Assembly: GCA_030998225.1 (NCBI GenBank)
Contig: JAPYXD010000714.1
Coordinates: forward strand, 4,030,001-4,094,000
Direction: 5' to 3'
DNA: 64,000 nucleotides
Source: Diplolepis rosae
Lineage: Eukaryota > Arthropoda > Insecta > Hymenoptera > Diplolepididae
Made by a program: the position numbers and the translations under genes
Notes under the pieces: model-generated
Databases searched by the model: none
What the model was told of the DNA's origin: nothing
Seen by the model: only the letters and a program-made list of their open reading frames with translations
Part shown: piece after piece, positions 21,505 to 32,599 of the stretch
How the letters are laid out: every line of letters starts with the position of its first letter
How positions within the stretch are numbered: position 1 is the stretch's first letter

Positions 21505-21522
21505 TGGTGCATCGGCTCGGGA
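21505..21522 (+). other. Primer binding site candidate
   Basis: TGGTGCATCGGCTCGGGA lies 14 nt after the 5' LTR. Its complement ends CCGATGCACCA, which looks like the 3' acceptor of a tRNA (11 nt agree with insect tRNA-Gly(GCC)). The 14-nt offset is larger than usual, so the call is tentative. Confidence 0.5.
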
Positions 21523-22198
21523 AACACAAGTCGATTGAAAATTAACACATTGATTATTTCTAGTGAATAAATAAATGATTATGAAATATTATTTCAACTT
21601 GTAACTTGAAATTTCAATAAAATAGATTTGTTAGGTCACAAAGGGATTTGACCTTGAGGCTAACCTTAATGATTTAATAATCAAATCATTTCTTAGAAAT
21701 TTTATAATTTATATAAATTGTATAAAATAAAATAAGTTTGAAAAATCACGCAGGGATCTGACCTTGAGGCTAACCTAAGTGATTAAGTAACTTATCTTAT
21801 TTAAAAAATTATTCTAATTTGTTAACTAAGTTTTGATTTAAGTTAAAACAAACAAAAAAAACAGCACACGAGAGTATAAGTCCCTTTTGGGTACGTTGAA
21901 CGGTCACCATTGATTACGATCATTGGGTAGGGCAAAGTTCGAAGTGCTTGTGATTGTATTGTTTATAACTTTAATTTTAACTCTGTTAAGGAACAGAATA
22001 TTTTTATTTGCAAAGATTGTCCAAGGATCTGAGCTTGAGCCTAACTTGTCCAGTCTAGAGAAAAATAAATTGTGCATAACTCGAATCTTATCTGATCCTT
22101 GTTATAAACAATTTTATTTATTTAAAAAACAATTTATAATTCAATAAATTAATAAAATAGATCATTATAATTTATAAGACACACGTGGTTGGTACAAA

Positions 22199-22220
22199 AT
22201 ATATATATATATATATATAT
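22199..22220. repeat. AT microsatellite
   Basis: Eleven AT dinucleotides in the gypsy leader between the primer site and gag. Confidence 0.9.
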
Positions 22221-22576
22221 TGTTATAATTTTAAGAAATGTATTATTTAACATTATAATTTTACGAAAATTGAGCGATTATTTATTTATTTGAATATTTT
22301 ATAGAATTATATTTTTTTATTTTATTATCTTATTTCCTAATAAAAGAGTGAAAATATTAATTATTGTTATAAACAAATAAAAATAATTAATTTATATTTT
22401 GAAATTATTATTATAATTTTTTTGAATTTTTATAAATTAAAATTATATTTTTACTAATTTCACTTTATTTACAAACAAAATTTTACATGTAGTTTTTTTA
22501 AATTGTTATAAGCAATCGATAATTAACAATAAATAATCTAAGATAACGCTCAACAAAAAGAAACTGTAAATTTATA

Positions 22577-24525
22577 ATGACTCAAGGTCAAATTCAAATA
22601 CCCCTGTAGAATCCGCCCAAAAAGTTATTACGCGTAGTAAAGCAAAACAAGACAATCAACTCGCAAAAATTGTCGATCAGAATCAAATAGATTCCTTGAA
22701 ACTAAAAAGATCAGGTAAAATCAAAGAAAATTTAGTCGATTATAATAAATACAAGGATATTTCAAACACTTTTTCTGCTGAACAAGAATTAGATAACACT
22801 CTTCAGCTAGACGATTCACGTTTCGACAAGACTCTAATTAATGATCAAACCATATCAAGTGAAAATTCTAGTAATACTAGCGGATTTCATTCAAGTTTCT
22901 GTCCAGATTTGAGCATTGTGACAGGATCTAATAATCAAGATCAAACTTTAACGAACGAGTTATCTTATTTTGACGGATCTAATTTGCTAAGCTCAACGGT
23001 AATAACAATAGAAAAAAGAACTTTGAAAGAAAAATTGTAAACCTCATTGGCACGCGACTCTCTAATTAGTAACAACGATAGCGACGACGTCAAAAGCGAT
23101 ACAGAAGTCATAAATCAGGATAATCCCGTAATAGTAAGCAACGAAGAGATGGCCGTAGCCATACCTAACAGCCAGCAGGTATCCTTACGCGACGCGCTAG
23201 AGGTGGTCCCTTTGTTCGACGGAAGTAACCTCCCATTTGAGGAAAGTAGATGACCTTTTCAAATACTATAATACCGGTAACATCGAAAATTATTAAGTAA
23301 CCTCCCATTGTCCCATTTTATTGAGGGTTGCATGGAAGCAAAGGCAATGCTGCCGACAACTGCTGCCCAAGAAAATCTTGCACGTCTATTGAGAGGTAAA
23401 TTGTCTGGTGAGGCACGAAAATTTATTTTTGGGTCAACGTATTCAACAATAGAGGAATTAATAGAAAAATTGAAAAGAGTATATGCCCCTGCGAAAAGCG
23501 TATATCAATTGCAGGGAGAATTAGGTAATACATTTATGTGGGAAAGAGAAAATGTCCTTTCCTATGCTGCTAGAATTAAAGAAATTGCTGATAGAATAGA
23601 AGATGCTCACAGACTTAATAATGACGGTCAGGTAGATAATGCTTTTAAACAAAATTTAGAAAGATATGTAATTCAATGTTTTATACGCGGTTTGCGTCCT
23701 GAGTTAGAAATTCGTGTGGAAGAAAAGGGCACATTTAAGGAAGTAATTAATGATACAATAGACATAGCACGAAGATTGGCTGCAAGTTCTGCACTGCAAA
23801 GAAATAAAAATACTAATTATTTAAAAACCGAAGAATCAACTAATAATAATAAAAATAATAAAACCACCCAATTCAACGTAGCACTTGAAAATAAAACTAT
23901 TTGTTTAATTTGTAAAAAACGAGGTCACACAACTGAAACATGTTTTCATTTAAGTAAATCTCAAGATGCAGTTCTTAATAAACAAAAAAAATTTTTGCAT
24001 CCTAACCAACAAGGATATAGCAATTTCAATGGTCAAAGAAGTAATAATAATAATAATTTTGCAAAAAACAATTACAATAATTTTCCAAATAACAATTTTT
24101 TAAGAAATAAAAATTATAATTTTAATAATAACAACAATCATTTTTTACAAAATAGAAATAATAATTATAAAAACAATAATAATAGTTTTTTACAACAAAG
24201 ATACAACAATAATAATAATTTTCCTAGAAATTTTAACAATAGTAACAATAATGTTAATAATACTAATAGACAATTGAATCCAGGACAGTATAAAAACTTT
24301 AACTCAGGACAGTTTCAAAATCGAAATAAACCATATGAAAATAGATTTTTACAAAATAATAACACTCAACAAAATTCAAATTATACTGAAATAATTTGCA
24401 ATTACTGTAAACAACCCGGTCATTTGGTACGAGACTGCAAGATACGACCAAATAACCAATCACAAACAGCTAATCAGGAAAACTCCAAAGCTCTCGCCAG
24501 CACGGGTGCACTGAGGAAAGCATAA
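22577..24525 (+). pseudogene. gag: gypsy gag polyprotein, disrupted
   Basis: Gag would form the virus-like particle and bind element RNA. The frame is open from about 22570 and probably started at ATG 22577, which is now one base out of frame. An in-frame TAA at 23038, a TGA at 23251 and a 72-bp insertion follow. The capsid-like part lies at 23311-23800 (LARLLRGKLSGEARKFIF, VYAPAKSVYQLQGEL). Two CCHC zinc knuckles follow, CLICKKRGHTTETC and CNYCKQPGHLVRDC, separated by about 150 residues dominated by Asn. The frame ends at 24525, and pol continues in the -1 frame. The insertion is bounded by the repeat AGTAACCTCCCATT (at 23223 and 23295), consistent with a tandem duplication. Confidence 0.85.
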
Positions 24526-25448
24526 ATCGAGAACCACTGGCATCCACTTCTAACGATCATACAACAACAACAATAAATATTTCAAAGTCCACTTCAATTC
24601 CATCAATTATAATATCAACGGAAGGTCTAAAAAATCCAACACACATGATGATTGATACTGGTGCTGCTCGAAATTTAATTAAACAAAAGGTTCTCAACCC
24701 TGAAGTACCCATAAATAGCCAAAACGTATTGAAACTTACAGGAATGAATGATTTACCACTTTACACGTTAGGACAGGTAAAAATAAACATTTTTGGTTAT
24801 CCAATGATATTTAACATTATTCCCAATGAAGTCCCAGTAGAAGAAGATGGGGTATTAGGATCAGAATTTTTTCAAGATAATAGTGTGAATATAAACTATA
24901 CTTCAAAATGCTTAGAAATTGAGAACCACTGTTACCCTTTTAAATCTGCCAATACATTTACTATTCCAGCTCGAACAGTTACAACATTTTATGTTAATAT
25001 AAAAAATACAGAAAAGAGTGAAGGGTATGTACCTCGATTACATATCCAAGATGGCGTCTACGTAGGTGACGCAGTTGTAAAAAATCACAGAGGAAAAGCT
25101 TATTTAAAATTTGCAAACACAAATGAAATCCCAATTACATTATCCGTCCCATTAGTTAATTTAAAAGAATTTGAAGAACAAGAATGTTATAAACATATTA
25201 AAAATTTAATTAATTTCAAACAAACAAATGACGAAGATTTATCAAGTAAAATATTAAATAACTTTTTAAAAACTGACAATTCTCTAATTGACTCATGCAA
25301 ATTTTATAATGTAACAGACGAAGACAGAGTAGAATGTATTAAAAAACTTCTTCGATTAGACCACTTAAATCAAGATGAATATGAACATGTAGAAAAATTA
25401 ATTAAAAATAATGCAGACAGATTTCAAGCCCTCACAATCACCATATAA
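24483..25448 (+). pseudogene. pol: gypsy pol: aspartic protease, C-terminally truncated
   Basis: Open in the -1 frame relative to gag from about 24483, so pol was probably expressed by -1 frameshifting in the gag overlap. The retropepsin active site is MMIDTGAARNLIK (DTGA, near 24650), and the second conserved region is VLGSEFFQDN. The frame continues about 200 residues toward RT but ends at 25448. The residues expected just before the RT core are absent: an estimated 50-60 codons normally found between the DRF-like and KPSQSP motifs are missing, and the frame shifts at the same place (about 25421-25430). This looks like a deletion. Confidence 0.85.
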
Positions 25449-27864
25449 CACTCCAGTGTGGATAGTTCCTAAAAAACCTGATTCCCAAGGAAAAATAAAA
25501 TGGAGAATGGTTCTTGATTTTCGTAAATTAAATGAAAAAACAATTGGCGATTCGTATCCTCTACCTAATATAAACGATATACTTGATTCTCTAGGGTCAG
25601 CAAAATATTTTTCAGTGTTTGATTTAGCTACCGGTTTTCACCATATAAAAATGGACCCAAAAGACTCGCATAAAACCGCATTTTCCACACCTCACGGTCA
25701 TTACGAATTCGATAGAATGCCTTTCGGTTTAAAAACTGCACCAGCCACATTTCAAAGATTAATGGATTTAACATTAACTGGATTAATCGGAACGGAACTT
25801 TTTGTATATCTTGATGACATAGTTATATATGCAAATACTCTAGAAGAGCACGAAATTAAATTCAACAATTTAGCAGAAAGACTTAGAAAAGCAAATCTTC
25901 ACTTACAACCAGACAAATGCGAATTTTTACGACCTGAAGCAGGATATTTAGGTCATATAATTGATAAAAATGGAGTACGTCCAGATCCAAAAAAGATAAT
26001 AGCTGTAAAAAACTTTCCAATTCCAAAAACACAGAAAAATGTTAAACAATTTTTAGGCTTAGCAGGATATTATAGACGATTTATTGATGGATTTTCAAAA
26101 ATTGCAAGTCCTTTAAATCAACTTCTGAAAAAAGATATACCTTTTAATTGGACAGAAAAACAACAAGCAGCTTTCGATATTTTAAAAGCAAAGTTATGTG
26201 AAGAACCACTTTTACAACGACCTGATTTTTCTCAACCCTTTATACTCACAACAGATGCCTCAGGATTTGCAATAGGAGGTATTTTATCACAAGGTAAAAT
26301 AGGTAAAGATAAACCAATAGCATATGCTTCACGTAGTCTAAGTGATACTGAGAAAAAATATGATACATATGAAAAAGAAGCTCTTGCTATAATATTTTGT
26401 GTAACTCATTTTCGTCCATATTTGTATGGAAGAAAATTTACTTTAGTGACTGATCACAAACCTCTAGTTTGGTTTCAAAACTCTAAAGACCCTTGTTCAC
26501 GAGTTTCACGTTGGAGATTAAAACTCGCAGAATATGATTTTGATGTAATTTACAAAGCAGGAAAAATGAATGTAAATGCAGACGCTCTCTCAAGAAACCC
26601 TATTGATGATAGCCAGGAGAAATCAAAATATTTACAAGTTGATGACAATGATACTTTCATGACTTCTCAAGAAAAAACGTTTTCCAAGAAAACTTTTACA
26701 AGAAATAAACAAGAAAACTCTAAAAATGAGGTAAGACCTTTAAAACGAAAAAACTTGAATCCAGGAATGGTACCAGACGACGTTGATCATTTTAGCGAAA
26801 TTCCAGAAGCCCAAATATTAAATATTGACACAAAAATTCCAGAATTTTTACAAGAATTCCTTAGTGAAGAATCATTTAGAGTGATTGGTAAGAATATTTT
26901 AAAATACACAAATATATTCAAAAATATGGCTTCAAGACTTATTTTTATGACAATATTTTTATTAAGTCCAATGTTTTCCAAAAAATACGAAAATTTATCA
27001 TGGAAAACTATTACTACAAGAGCTCAAAAGAGAATAGAGCAAGATAAAGCAAAAAATATGAATCGAAATGAAACTCAAGAAACATTAGACAAAAATTTTT
27101 GTTCTAAACCTCTTGTGAAAAAATCACGAGGTAGGCCAAGAAAAAATCTACTTACCAATTTAAAAAATATTCCCTCTCAAACAAAAAGAAAGAGAGGTAG
27201 ACCAAGGAAACAAATATTTGAAAACAAATTACCAGAAATAAATATGCAAAATGGAAGCCGAACAAAAGTAGAATCAGATTCCGACTCTGATCCTGATTAT
27301 TTAGATTATTTGAAACAAACTCAAGCAAAAAACATAAAGAAGAAGAAGAATGCCAAAAAGCAAAAAAATATTAATGAATTCGAAAGTGATGACAGTGAAA
27401 ATTGTTTCTCAACCTCAGAAGATGAAATCAACGACATTGAAACCTCACACGAAGGAAATGATGGAGAAAATTATGAAGAAAATTGGGAACAGAATTCTGA
27501 AGAAAATTTTGAAGACAATCTTGAGGAAAATTTTGAAAAGCAGTTTGAAGAAAACCAAGAAGAAAATTTGGAAGAAGAATTTGAAGAGCCTTATTTTAAA
27601 ACAAATTTGAAAATAAACCGAAAACCTCAAATAAGTTCTGGAAAAAACGAAAATGATTATGATGATTATAATCGTCCACCCCCAGATCCTCCTCCTATAA
27701 ACGCTCAAACAGAAAAAATTATAACAAGGAAAAATTTAGTTGAATGTCGCGATCAATTAACTATGCGAAAAGATAATTATGCATATTTTGTTGCAACAAA
27801 TGGAACTCCTCGCGACAACGGATCAAAAACTTTAGAAAAACGTGAAATTTTGACCAAAATTTAA
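25411..27864 (+). CDS. pol: gypsy pol: reverse transcriptase and RNase H with long charged linker
   Basis: The enzyme copies element RNA into DNA. Residues counted from the listed start: KPSQSPYNTPVW at 6; motif A FSVFDLATGFHHIK with Asp 71; MPFGLKTAPATFQR at 103; active site YLDD at 133-136; RNase H ILTTDASGFAIGG with Asp 282, EKEALAI at 321 and TDHKPL at 347. After RNase H (about residue 400) comes an unusual 400-residue linker with two AT-hook cores, RGRPRK (about 573 and 598), then a Glu/Asn-rich acidic run. The true N-terminus of RT is deleted. The frame ends at 27864, and integrase lies in the next frame (+1 shift near AAAATTTAAAAATTT). The catalytic residues themselves are intact. Confidence 0.9.
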   Translation: MQTDFKPSQSPYNTPVWIVPKKPDSQGKIKWRMVLDFRKLNEKTIGDSYPLPNINDILDSLGSAKYFSVFDLATGFHHIKMDPKDSHKTAFSTPHGHYEFDRMPFGLKTAPATFQRLMDLTLTGLIGTELFVYLDDIVIYANTLEEHEIKFNNLAERLRKANLHLQPDKCEFLRPEAGYLGHIIDKNGVRPDPKKIIAVKNFPIPKTQKNVKQFLGLAGYYRRFIDGFSKIASPLNQLLKKDIPFNWTEKQQAAFDILKAKLCEEPLLQRPDFSQPFILTTDASGFAIGGILSQGKIGKDKPIAYASRSLSDTEKKYDTYEKEALAIIFCVTHFRPYLYGRKFTLVTDHKPLVWFQNSKDPCSRVSRWRLKLAEYDFDVIYKAGKMNVNADALSRNPIDDSQEKSKYLQVDDNDTFMTSQEKTFSKKTFTRNKQENSKNEVRPLKRKNLNPGMVPDDVDHFSEIPEAQILNIDTKIPEFLQEFLSEESFRVIGKNILKYTNIFKNMASRLIFMTIFLLSPMFSKKYENLSWKTITTRAQKRIEQDKAKNMNRNETQETLDKNFCSKPLVKKSRGRPRKNLLTNLKNIPSQTKRKRGRPRKQIFENKLPEINMQNGSRTKVESDSDSDPDYLDYLKQTQAKNIKKKKNAKKQKNINEFESDDSENCFSTSEDEINDIETSHEGNDGENYEENWEQNSEENFEDNLEENFEKQFEENQEENLEEEFEEPYFKTNLKINRKPQISSGKNENDYDDYNRPPPDPPPINAQTEKIITRKNLVECRDQLTMRKDNYAYFVATNGTPRDNGSKTLEKREILTKI

Positions 27865-29212
27865 AAATTTACAAAAAGGGATAGCAAAAGAAACTAAAAA
27901 AGGAAACTGCTACCATTTTGCACTTCCAATTGAAGAAGAAACTAAAGACAATTTATCCGAAACTTTAAATAATATAAAATTATCAATTCACTCGTTACAC
28001 GAATTATCTCAAAAATTTAAATTACGATCAATTAGTATTTCAAAAACTTCCAGAATTAATCATATACTTTGGGAAGAAGTAAAATCAATTTTTGACTCAA
28101 TTTTTTCAAATTCAACTACAAAAATTATAGTTTGCAATGGAATAACGCAATATCCAACAAAAGAACAACGAACACATTTAATTGAAGAAGCTCATTCTTC
28201 AGAATTAGGAGACCATAAAGGCGTCACAAAAACTTATAGTCGAATTCGCCAAAAATTTTTTTGGGAAAATATGAAAGTAGGCATTCAAAAATATATTCAA
28301 GGCTGTTTACAATGTCAACTGAAAAAATTAATCAGAGTCAAAACAAAAAATCCTATGATAATCACAGACACACCCACTACTGCTTTTGAAAAAATATCAA
28401 TGGACATTGTTGGCCCACTACCTGAAACAAAATCCGGTAACTTATATATTCTAACGATACAAGACAATTTTACCAAATATTCTTTAGCAATACCTCTTCC
28501 TAATCACCAAGCTAGTACAATAGCAGATGCTTTTGTGAAAAAATTTATTTGCATATTTGGATCACCAAAAGGAGTACTTACTGACCAAGGCAGAGATTTT
28601 TTAAGTAATTTATTAAAAAGATTGGCAAAACGTTTTAGAATTAAACAATTTCGTACCACAGCTTTTCATCCTCAATCAAACGGATCATTAGAACGTTCAC
28701 ATCATGTTTTAGGAGAATATCTCAAACAATTTGTTGCAAAAAATTCAGAATGGGATGATTGGCTTGAACTAGCAATGTTCTCGTATAATACTAGTGTACA
28801 TGAAGGCACAAAATGCACACCCTATGAATTAGTTTTTGGTAAACTAGCTCGTGAACCTTCCAGTGAACCTTTATCACAACAAGAAAAATTACAAACGTAT
28901 GATGATTATTTAATTAATTTCGTAACTCAACTACACGAAATGCGAACCCAAGCAAGAGAGAATCTTATTTCAGCAAAAGAAAAATCGAAAATATATTATG
29001 ATGAAAAAATAAATCCTTTAGAAGTAAAAATTGGAGACAAGGTATTTTTATTAAAAGGAGGAAAAATTAAAAAGCTGGATAATCAATACACAGGACCTCA
29101 CGAAATTTTAGATGTACTAGGAAAAGGAAATGTAAAAATCAACGTAAAAGGAAAACCGACAGTAGTTCACATCAATCGAATAAAAAGATCGCACATGAAT
29201 ATACAAAATTGA
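27854..29212 (+). CDS. pol: gypsy pol: integrase
   Basis: Integrase inserts the cDNA into the host genome. The frame is open from 27854 without a start codon, so it was part of pol and is separated from RT-RNase H by a one-base shift at 27855-27865. The zinc-binding HHCC module is present (HLIEEAHSSELGDHKG, then CLQCQ). The catalytic DD(35)E core, numbering from Met at 28271, has Asp 45 in SMDIVGPL, Asp 105 in GVLTDQGRDF and Glu 141 in HPQSNGSLERSH. The C-terminal part has the gypsy-type GPHEILDVLGKGNVKI module. No chromodomain is seen. The catalytic triad is complete and the frame uninterrupted. Confidence 0.9.
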   Translation, partial: PKFKNLQKGIAKETKKGNCYHFALPIEEETKDNLSETLNNIKLSIHSLHELSQKFKLRSISISKTSRINHILWEEVKSIFDSIFSNSTTKIIVCNGITQYPTKEQRTHLIEEAHSSELGDHKGVTKTYSRIRQKFFWENMKVGIQKYIQGCLQCQLKKLIRVKTKNPMIITDTPTTAFEKISMDIVGPLPETKSGNLYILTIQDNFTKYSLAIPLPNHQASTIADAFVKKFICIFGSPKGVLTDQGRDFLSNLLKRLAKRFRIKQFRTTAFHPQSNGSLERSHHVLGEYLKQFVAKNSEWDDWLELAMFSYNTSVHEGTKCTPYELVFGKLAREPSSEPLSQQEKLQTYDDYLINFVTQLHEMRTQARENLISAKEKSKIYYDEKINPLEVKIGDKVFLLKGGKIKKLDNQYTGPHEILDVLGKGNVKINVKGKPTVVHINRIKRSHMNIQN

Positions 29213-30794
29213 TTAACTGAATTTGAATCCAAACCTAAAATAATATAAACTTTGCATACAACCAAAGCGTTTAGAATAACTAAACCAGGAAATGTTTTAA
29301 ACAAAAGATCTTTTGAAATTTTATTCTAATCTTATTTTTTCTATTTCAGAGATTCGAGAAGCTCACTGTACCTTCAAATACCAATCAAAAAATTTCAATA
29401 TATTTCGTGTCTTTTTTTTCAGAGTAAATTAAACTTCTCAAACTAGCAAGTATCTATCAAATTAATCAAAAATGTTTAACTTTTCTCTTCTGTTCAGCAA
29501 AAACTAATAATCTAATATCACAAAGAAATTATATTTCATTAAAATTCTTATGTGTAATTTCTTTGCATTTAATTTAATCAATTTTATTTTTGTTCACCAA
29601 CCTTTCAAAAAACAAACTAATAACCTTTTTAGAAAGACAAATGCTAGTTTTCATTCGAGTCAACATTATATTTTATCACTTAAAGAAAAATATAGAAATA
29701 TTTGTATTTTTCTTCTTTTTTGGATGAAAAAAGAAGACTTTTTCTGACAAGAATAATTAAGCACTTCATAATGGGTGCCATCATAAATATAATTTCAATT
29801 TTGTTTTTTCTTCCATCAAGGGAACTTTTCTTGATTCCCATCCTATTGGAAGAACAGTTTCTACAAATATCGAGTCTGTAAATGTATACTATGCGATGGC
29901 GTTACAAAATTGTTAATGTAAAAATTGCTTTTCCAATAGAAATTAATGTGCAACAATAACAAATTGAATAATTACTATTCTTCATATGTTTCATGCACAA
30001 ATAACTCTATTAATTTTACAAGAAAGAGTAGAAAAACAATTAAAAGTACAAGAATTGTAGGAAAATCTATTACCCTGTGGTTATGTAAAATTGTTTTTCT
30101 TATGATTATTTTATTCATTTAATAATACACCAATGAAATTGAAGTTCATGAAATTAATTTTTAGAAACATGTAAAAGTAATAATAAGCAATATCTATGCC
30201 ATGTTTTGAAGAAATCAATTTTAGACTTAACCAAGTTTTTTCTCTTCAATGTACCAAGTTACAACGTCTATTAATTAATATATGTTACCAACGATCTAAA
30301 TATTATTTTTAATCTGTATTATTAATATTATATATGTCATTTTCTCTTTTTACTAATGTATACATCAACCATCGTAATACTTGTAAATTGCTCTTTACTA
30401 TTTTATATCTAATCGATGAAATTTTCAAAATTTTTAATCTTCCTTTCATCAACAATCATCATGTTGTAAGTTTAAATAGTTATTATCAATCAAAGAGAAA
30501 ATTGTTAAATTATCTAATCACCACTATAACATATGTAATCAATGATTGTAATATTTCCAGACTTGTATCCTCCGTTATTACTATGCATTTATGTAAAACT
30601 TGTTATGAAATTTTTAATTCGCAACAATAATTGAAAATGTCAATTCCTATAATTATGTATAAACAAAATTTTTATGTTATAAATTGGCAAATTAAATTGA
30701 AAATATGTACTTGATTGAGTAAGCATCTTGGATTAAAAATGTATTCTTGTTCCGAAGTTTCGATCGCGGATCGTTAACTCCCCGCGCTCGAACT
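29213..30794 (+). other. gypsy 3' untranslated region, no env
   Basis: About 1.6 kb of AT-rich sequence with only short frames lacking signal peptides, cysteine patterns or transmembrane layout typical of insect env genes. It contains AT-rich low-complexity stretches only. Confidence 0.6.
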
Positions 30795-30805
30795 GAGTGG
30801 GGTGG
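30795..30805 (+). other. Polypurine tract candidate
   Basis: GAGTGGGGTGG sits immediately before the 3' LTR, where the plus-strand primer is expected; two Ts interrupt the purines. Confidence 0.5.
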
Positions 30806-31645
30806 TGTCACGTCCCGCGACGTATTTGAATGTATATAATACACACAGGCTGGATTGAGTTAAGAAATCTATGAGAAAATCGATAAAGGGGTATAGGGAG
30901 TAGGGGAAGTAGGGAGCAGTATAGGGCCCCTTCTCCTATAAGAAGATATGACTACGTCACGATTTTCGCTGACCGTCAATTTGTATGAAAAAATATAAAA
31001 GAGGCCCACACCAAGAGCAAGCAGTCAGTAAATTCTTCGTCTAGTTCGACACTTAAATTTTCCTTCGGATTTATAACCGGTCTCGCGACAATAGTCCAGT
31101 GCGGTATTTCAATTTAACTTCGGAAATCTCTGAGTTTGAGATTAATAAAATTCGATTGGGACAATTTAAAATCCAAGTTCGGGAGTCGTAAAAGTCATCG
31201 TGGACTTGTATAGATCTTTGTAAAGATCTTCGAACAGTGTCATAAATTTGGATCACCGCCCTTTACGGAATATAACTGTGCGGCCTATAACTCCGTCTCT
31301 CTCACACACTTGGAATACACCTGTGGGGATCCAGTACTTACAACTCACCGCCGTGTGGATTAACCCTCACCATAAAGGTACCGAAACTCTCTCTCTCTAT
31401 CTTTATTCTTTGTCTCTTTCTCACCCACGTACCAACCAGCCTGTGCCTACATTATATAAGAATTGTCTTAACGAATGTGTATTCTGACCTTTTAACCAAT
31501 AAAATAAATTCAATTTGTATTATTTTCATAATCATTGTGTCTTTCATTGACTTATCCTCATCCCTAAGCGAGGATCATTCGATCCTAACTTAAAACGAGG
31601 AATCTTCGATCAAAGTAAGTATATTTGCGTACTTGTGACGTAACA
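30806..31645 (+). repeat. 3' LTR of gypsy element
   Basis: TGTCACG...GTAACA, nearly identical to the 5' LTR; differences seen are GGGGAATAGG/GGGGTATAGG, CTCCTCTAAG/CTCCTATAAG, TTCTTAGTC/TTCTTCGTC and a 2-bp deletion in the CT run. Target duplication CATG follows at 31646. Confidence 0.95.
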
Positions 31646-31649
31646 CATG

Positions 31650-32599
31650 GATATGAATGTAACGTTTCTTCATATCAATAAAATATTGTGTTTACATTAA
31701 TATTTATTTCTTTAGTTGAAAGAAATGTTTCTTATGAACAGTAGAATGGAAGAATTCATTCAAAAAAGAATATTTATTTCAAAGAAAACGATATTTTTTT
31801 GAAATGACTGCGAGTACGTTCAGTTAAAATAAATAATTTCTTTTACATAAATGTTTGGCATCATTGTTACAATTGTCAATCTTTTTGAACTTGCAACATA
31901 TTTTGTAGAATTAAATCTTTATTAGATTTCTCCTAGGAAATATCTGCCTACATTATCAATATAAAATAATTTAAACCAAAAAAACCAATTTTTTAAAAGA
32001 AAGAAATATTTTTTTGAAAAAACTGTAGGTATTTTTCGTTTAAAAAATTTGTTTATTTAATTTAAAGGTTTGCCATATTTGTTAAGATAACATATTTTTT
32101 AAACTTGAAACATATTTCATATAATTAAATGTTTATTGGATTCCTCCTAGGAAATATTCGCCTGCATTATGAATATGGAATAATTTAGACCAAACAAACC
32201 ATTTTTTTAAAAGAAAGAAGTATTTTTCGTTTAAAAAATTTGTGTATTCCATTTAAACGTTTGGCATAGTTGTTATGATTACATGTTTTTTAAACTTGAA
32301 ACATATATTTTCGATAGAATTGAAAATTTATCATTCTCGTTCTAAGAAACATTCGCTCTCATTATCAACTTGAAATGTGTCAATGTGTCATTCCAAACAA
32401 ATATTCGTCCCACCATGGTATACATTTTTTTTCTATTCAACTGTTTTTCATAGTTGATATGAACATACATATACATACTTTCAAATGTGGAATATATTTC
32501 ATAGGGTTGAAGATTTATCAGTCTCTTCAAAGGAAATATTCGTTTTGATTCACAATATCAAATCTATCATTTAAAATTTAATTCATTTATAATTACTTC
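31650..32599. repeat. Interior of the 20198-33562 TIR element with internal degenerate repeats
   Basis: Three or more degenerate units share TTCTCCTAGGAAATAT, TGCCTACATTATCAATAT and AAACTTGAAACATAT motifs (near 31875-32010, 32095-32220, 32275-32400). Non-coding. Confidence 0.55.

Larger units (their letters stand above)
20649..31645 (+). mobile_element. Ty3/gypsy LTR retrotransposon, complete but coding-defective, 11.0 kb
   Basis: Order: LTR, primer site, gag, protease, reverse transcriptase-RNase H, integrase, polypurine tract, LTR. The PR-RT-RH-IN order identifies Ty3/gypsy rather than copia. Flanking target duplication is CATG (20645-20648 and 31646-31649). The two LTRs (842 and 840 bp) differ by only three substitutions and one 2-bp indel by eye, so insertion was recent. 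Nevertheless gag has stops, an insertion and a frameshift, and pol has a deletion plus a frameshift. No env is visible between the integrase and the 3' LTR, where about 1.6 kb is AT-rich and non-coding. Confidence 0.95.

Noticed and set aside
27350..27708. Frames in other phases and on the minus strand over the acidic linker of gypsy pol
   Set aside because: Shadows of the Glu/Lys-rich repeats in the real pol frame.
29213..30805. Possible env gene of the gypsy element
   Set aside because: Only short frames with no signal peptide, cysteine pattern or transmembrane segment; the region is AT-rich filler.
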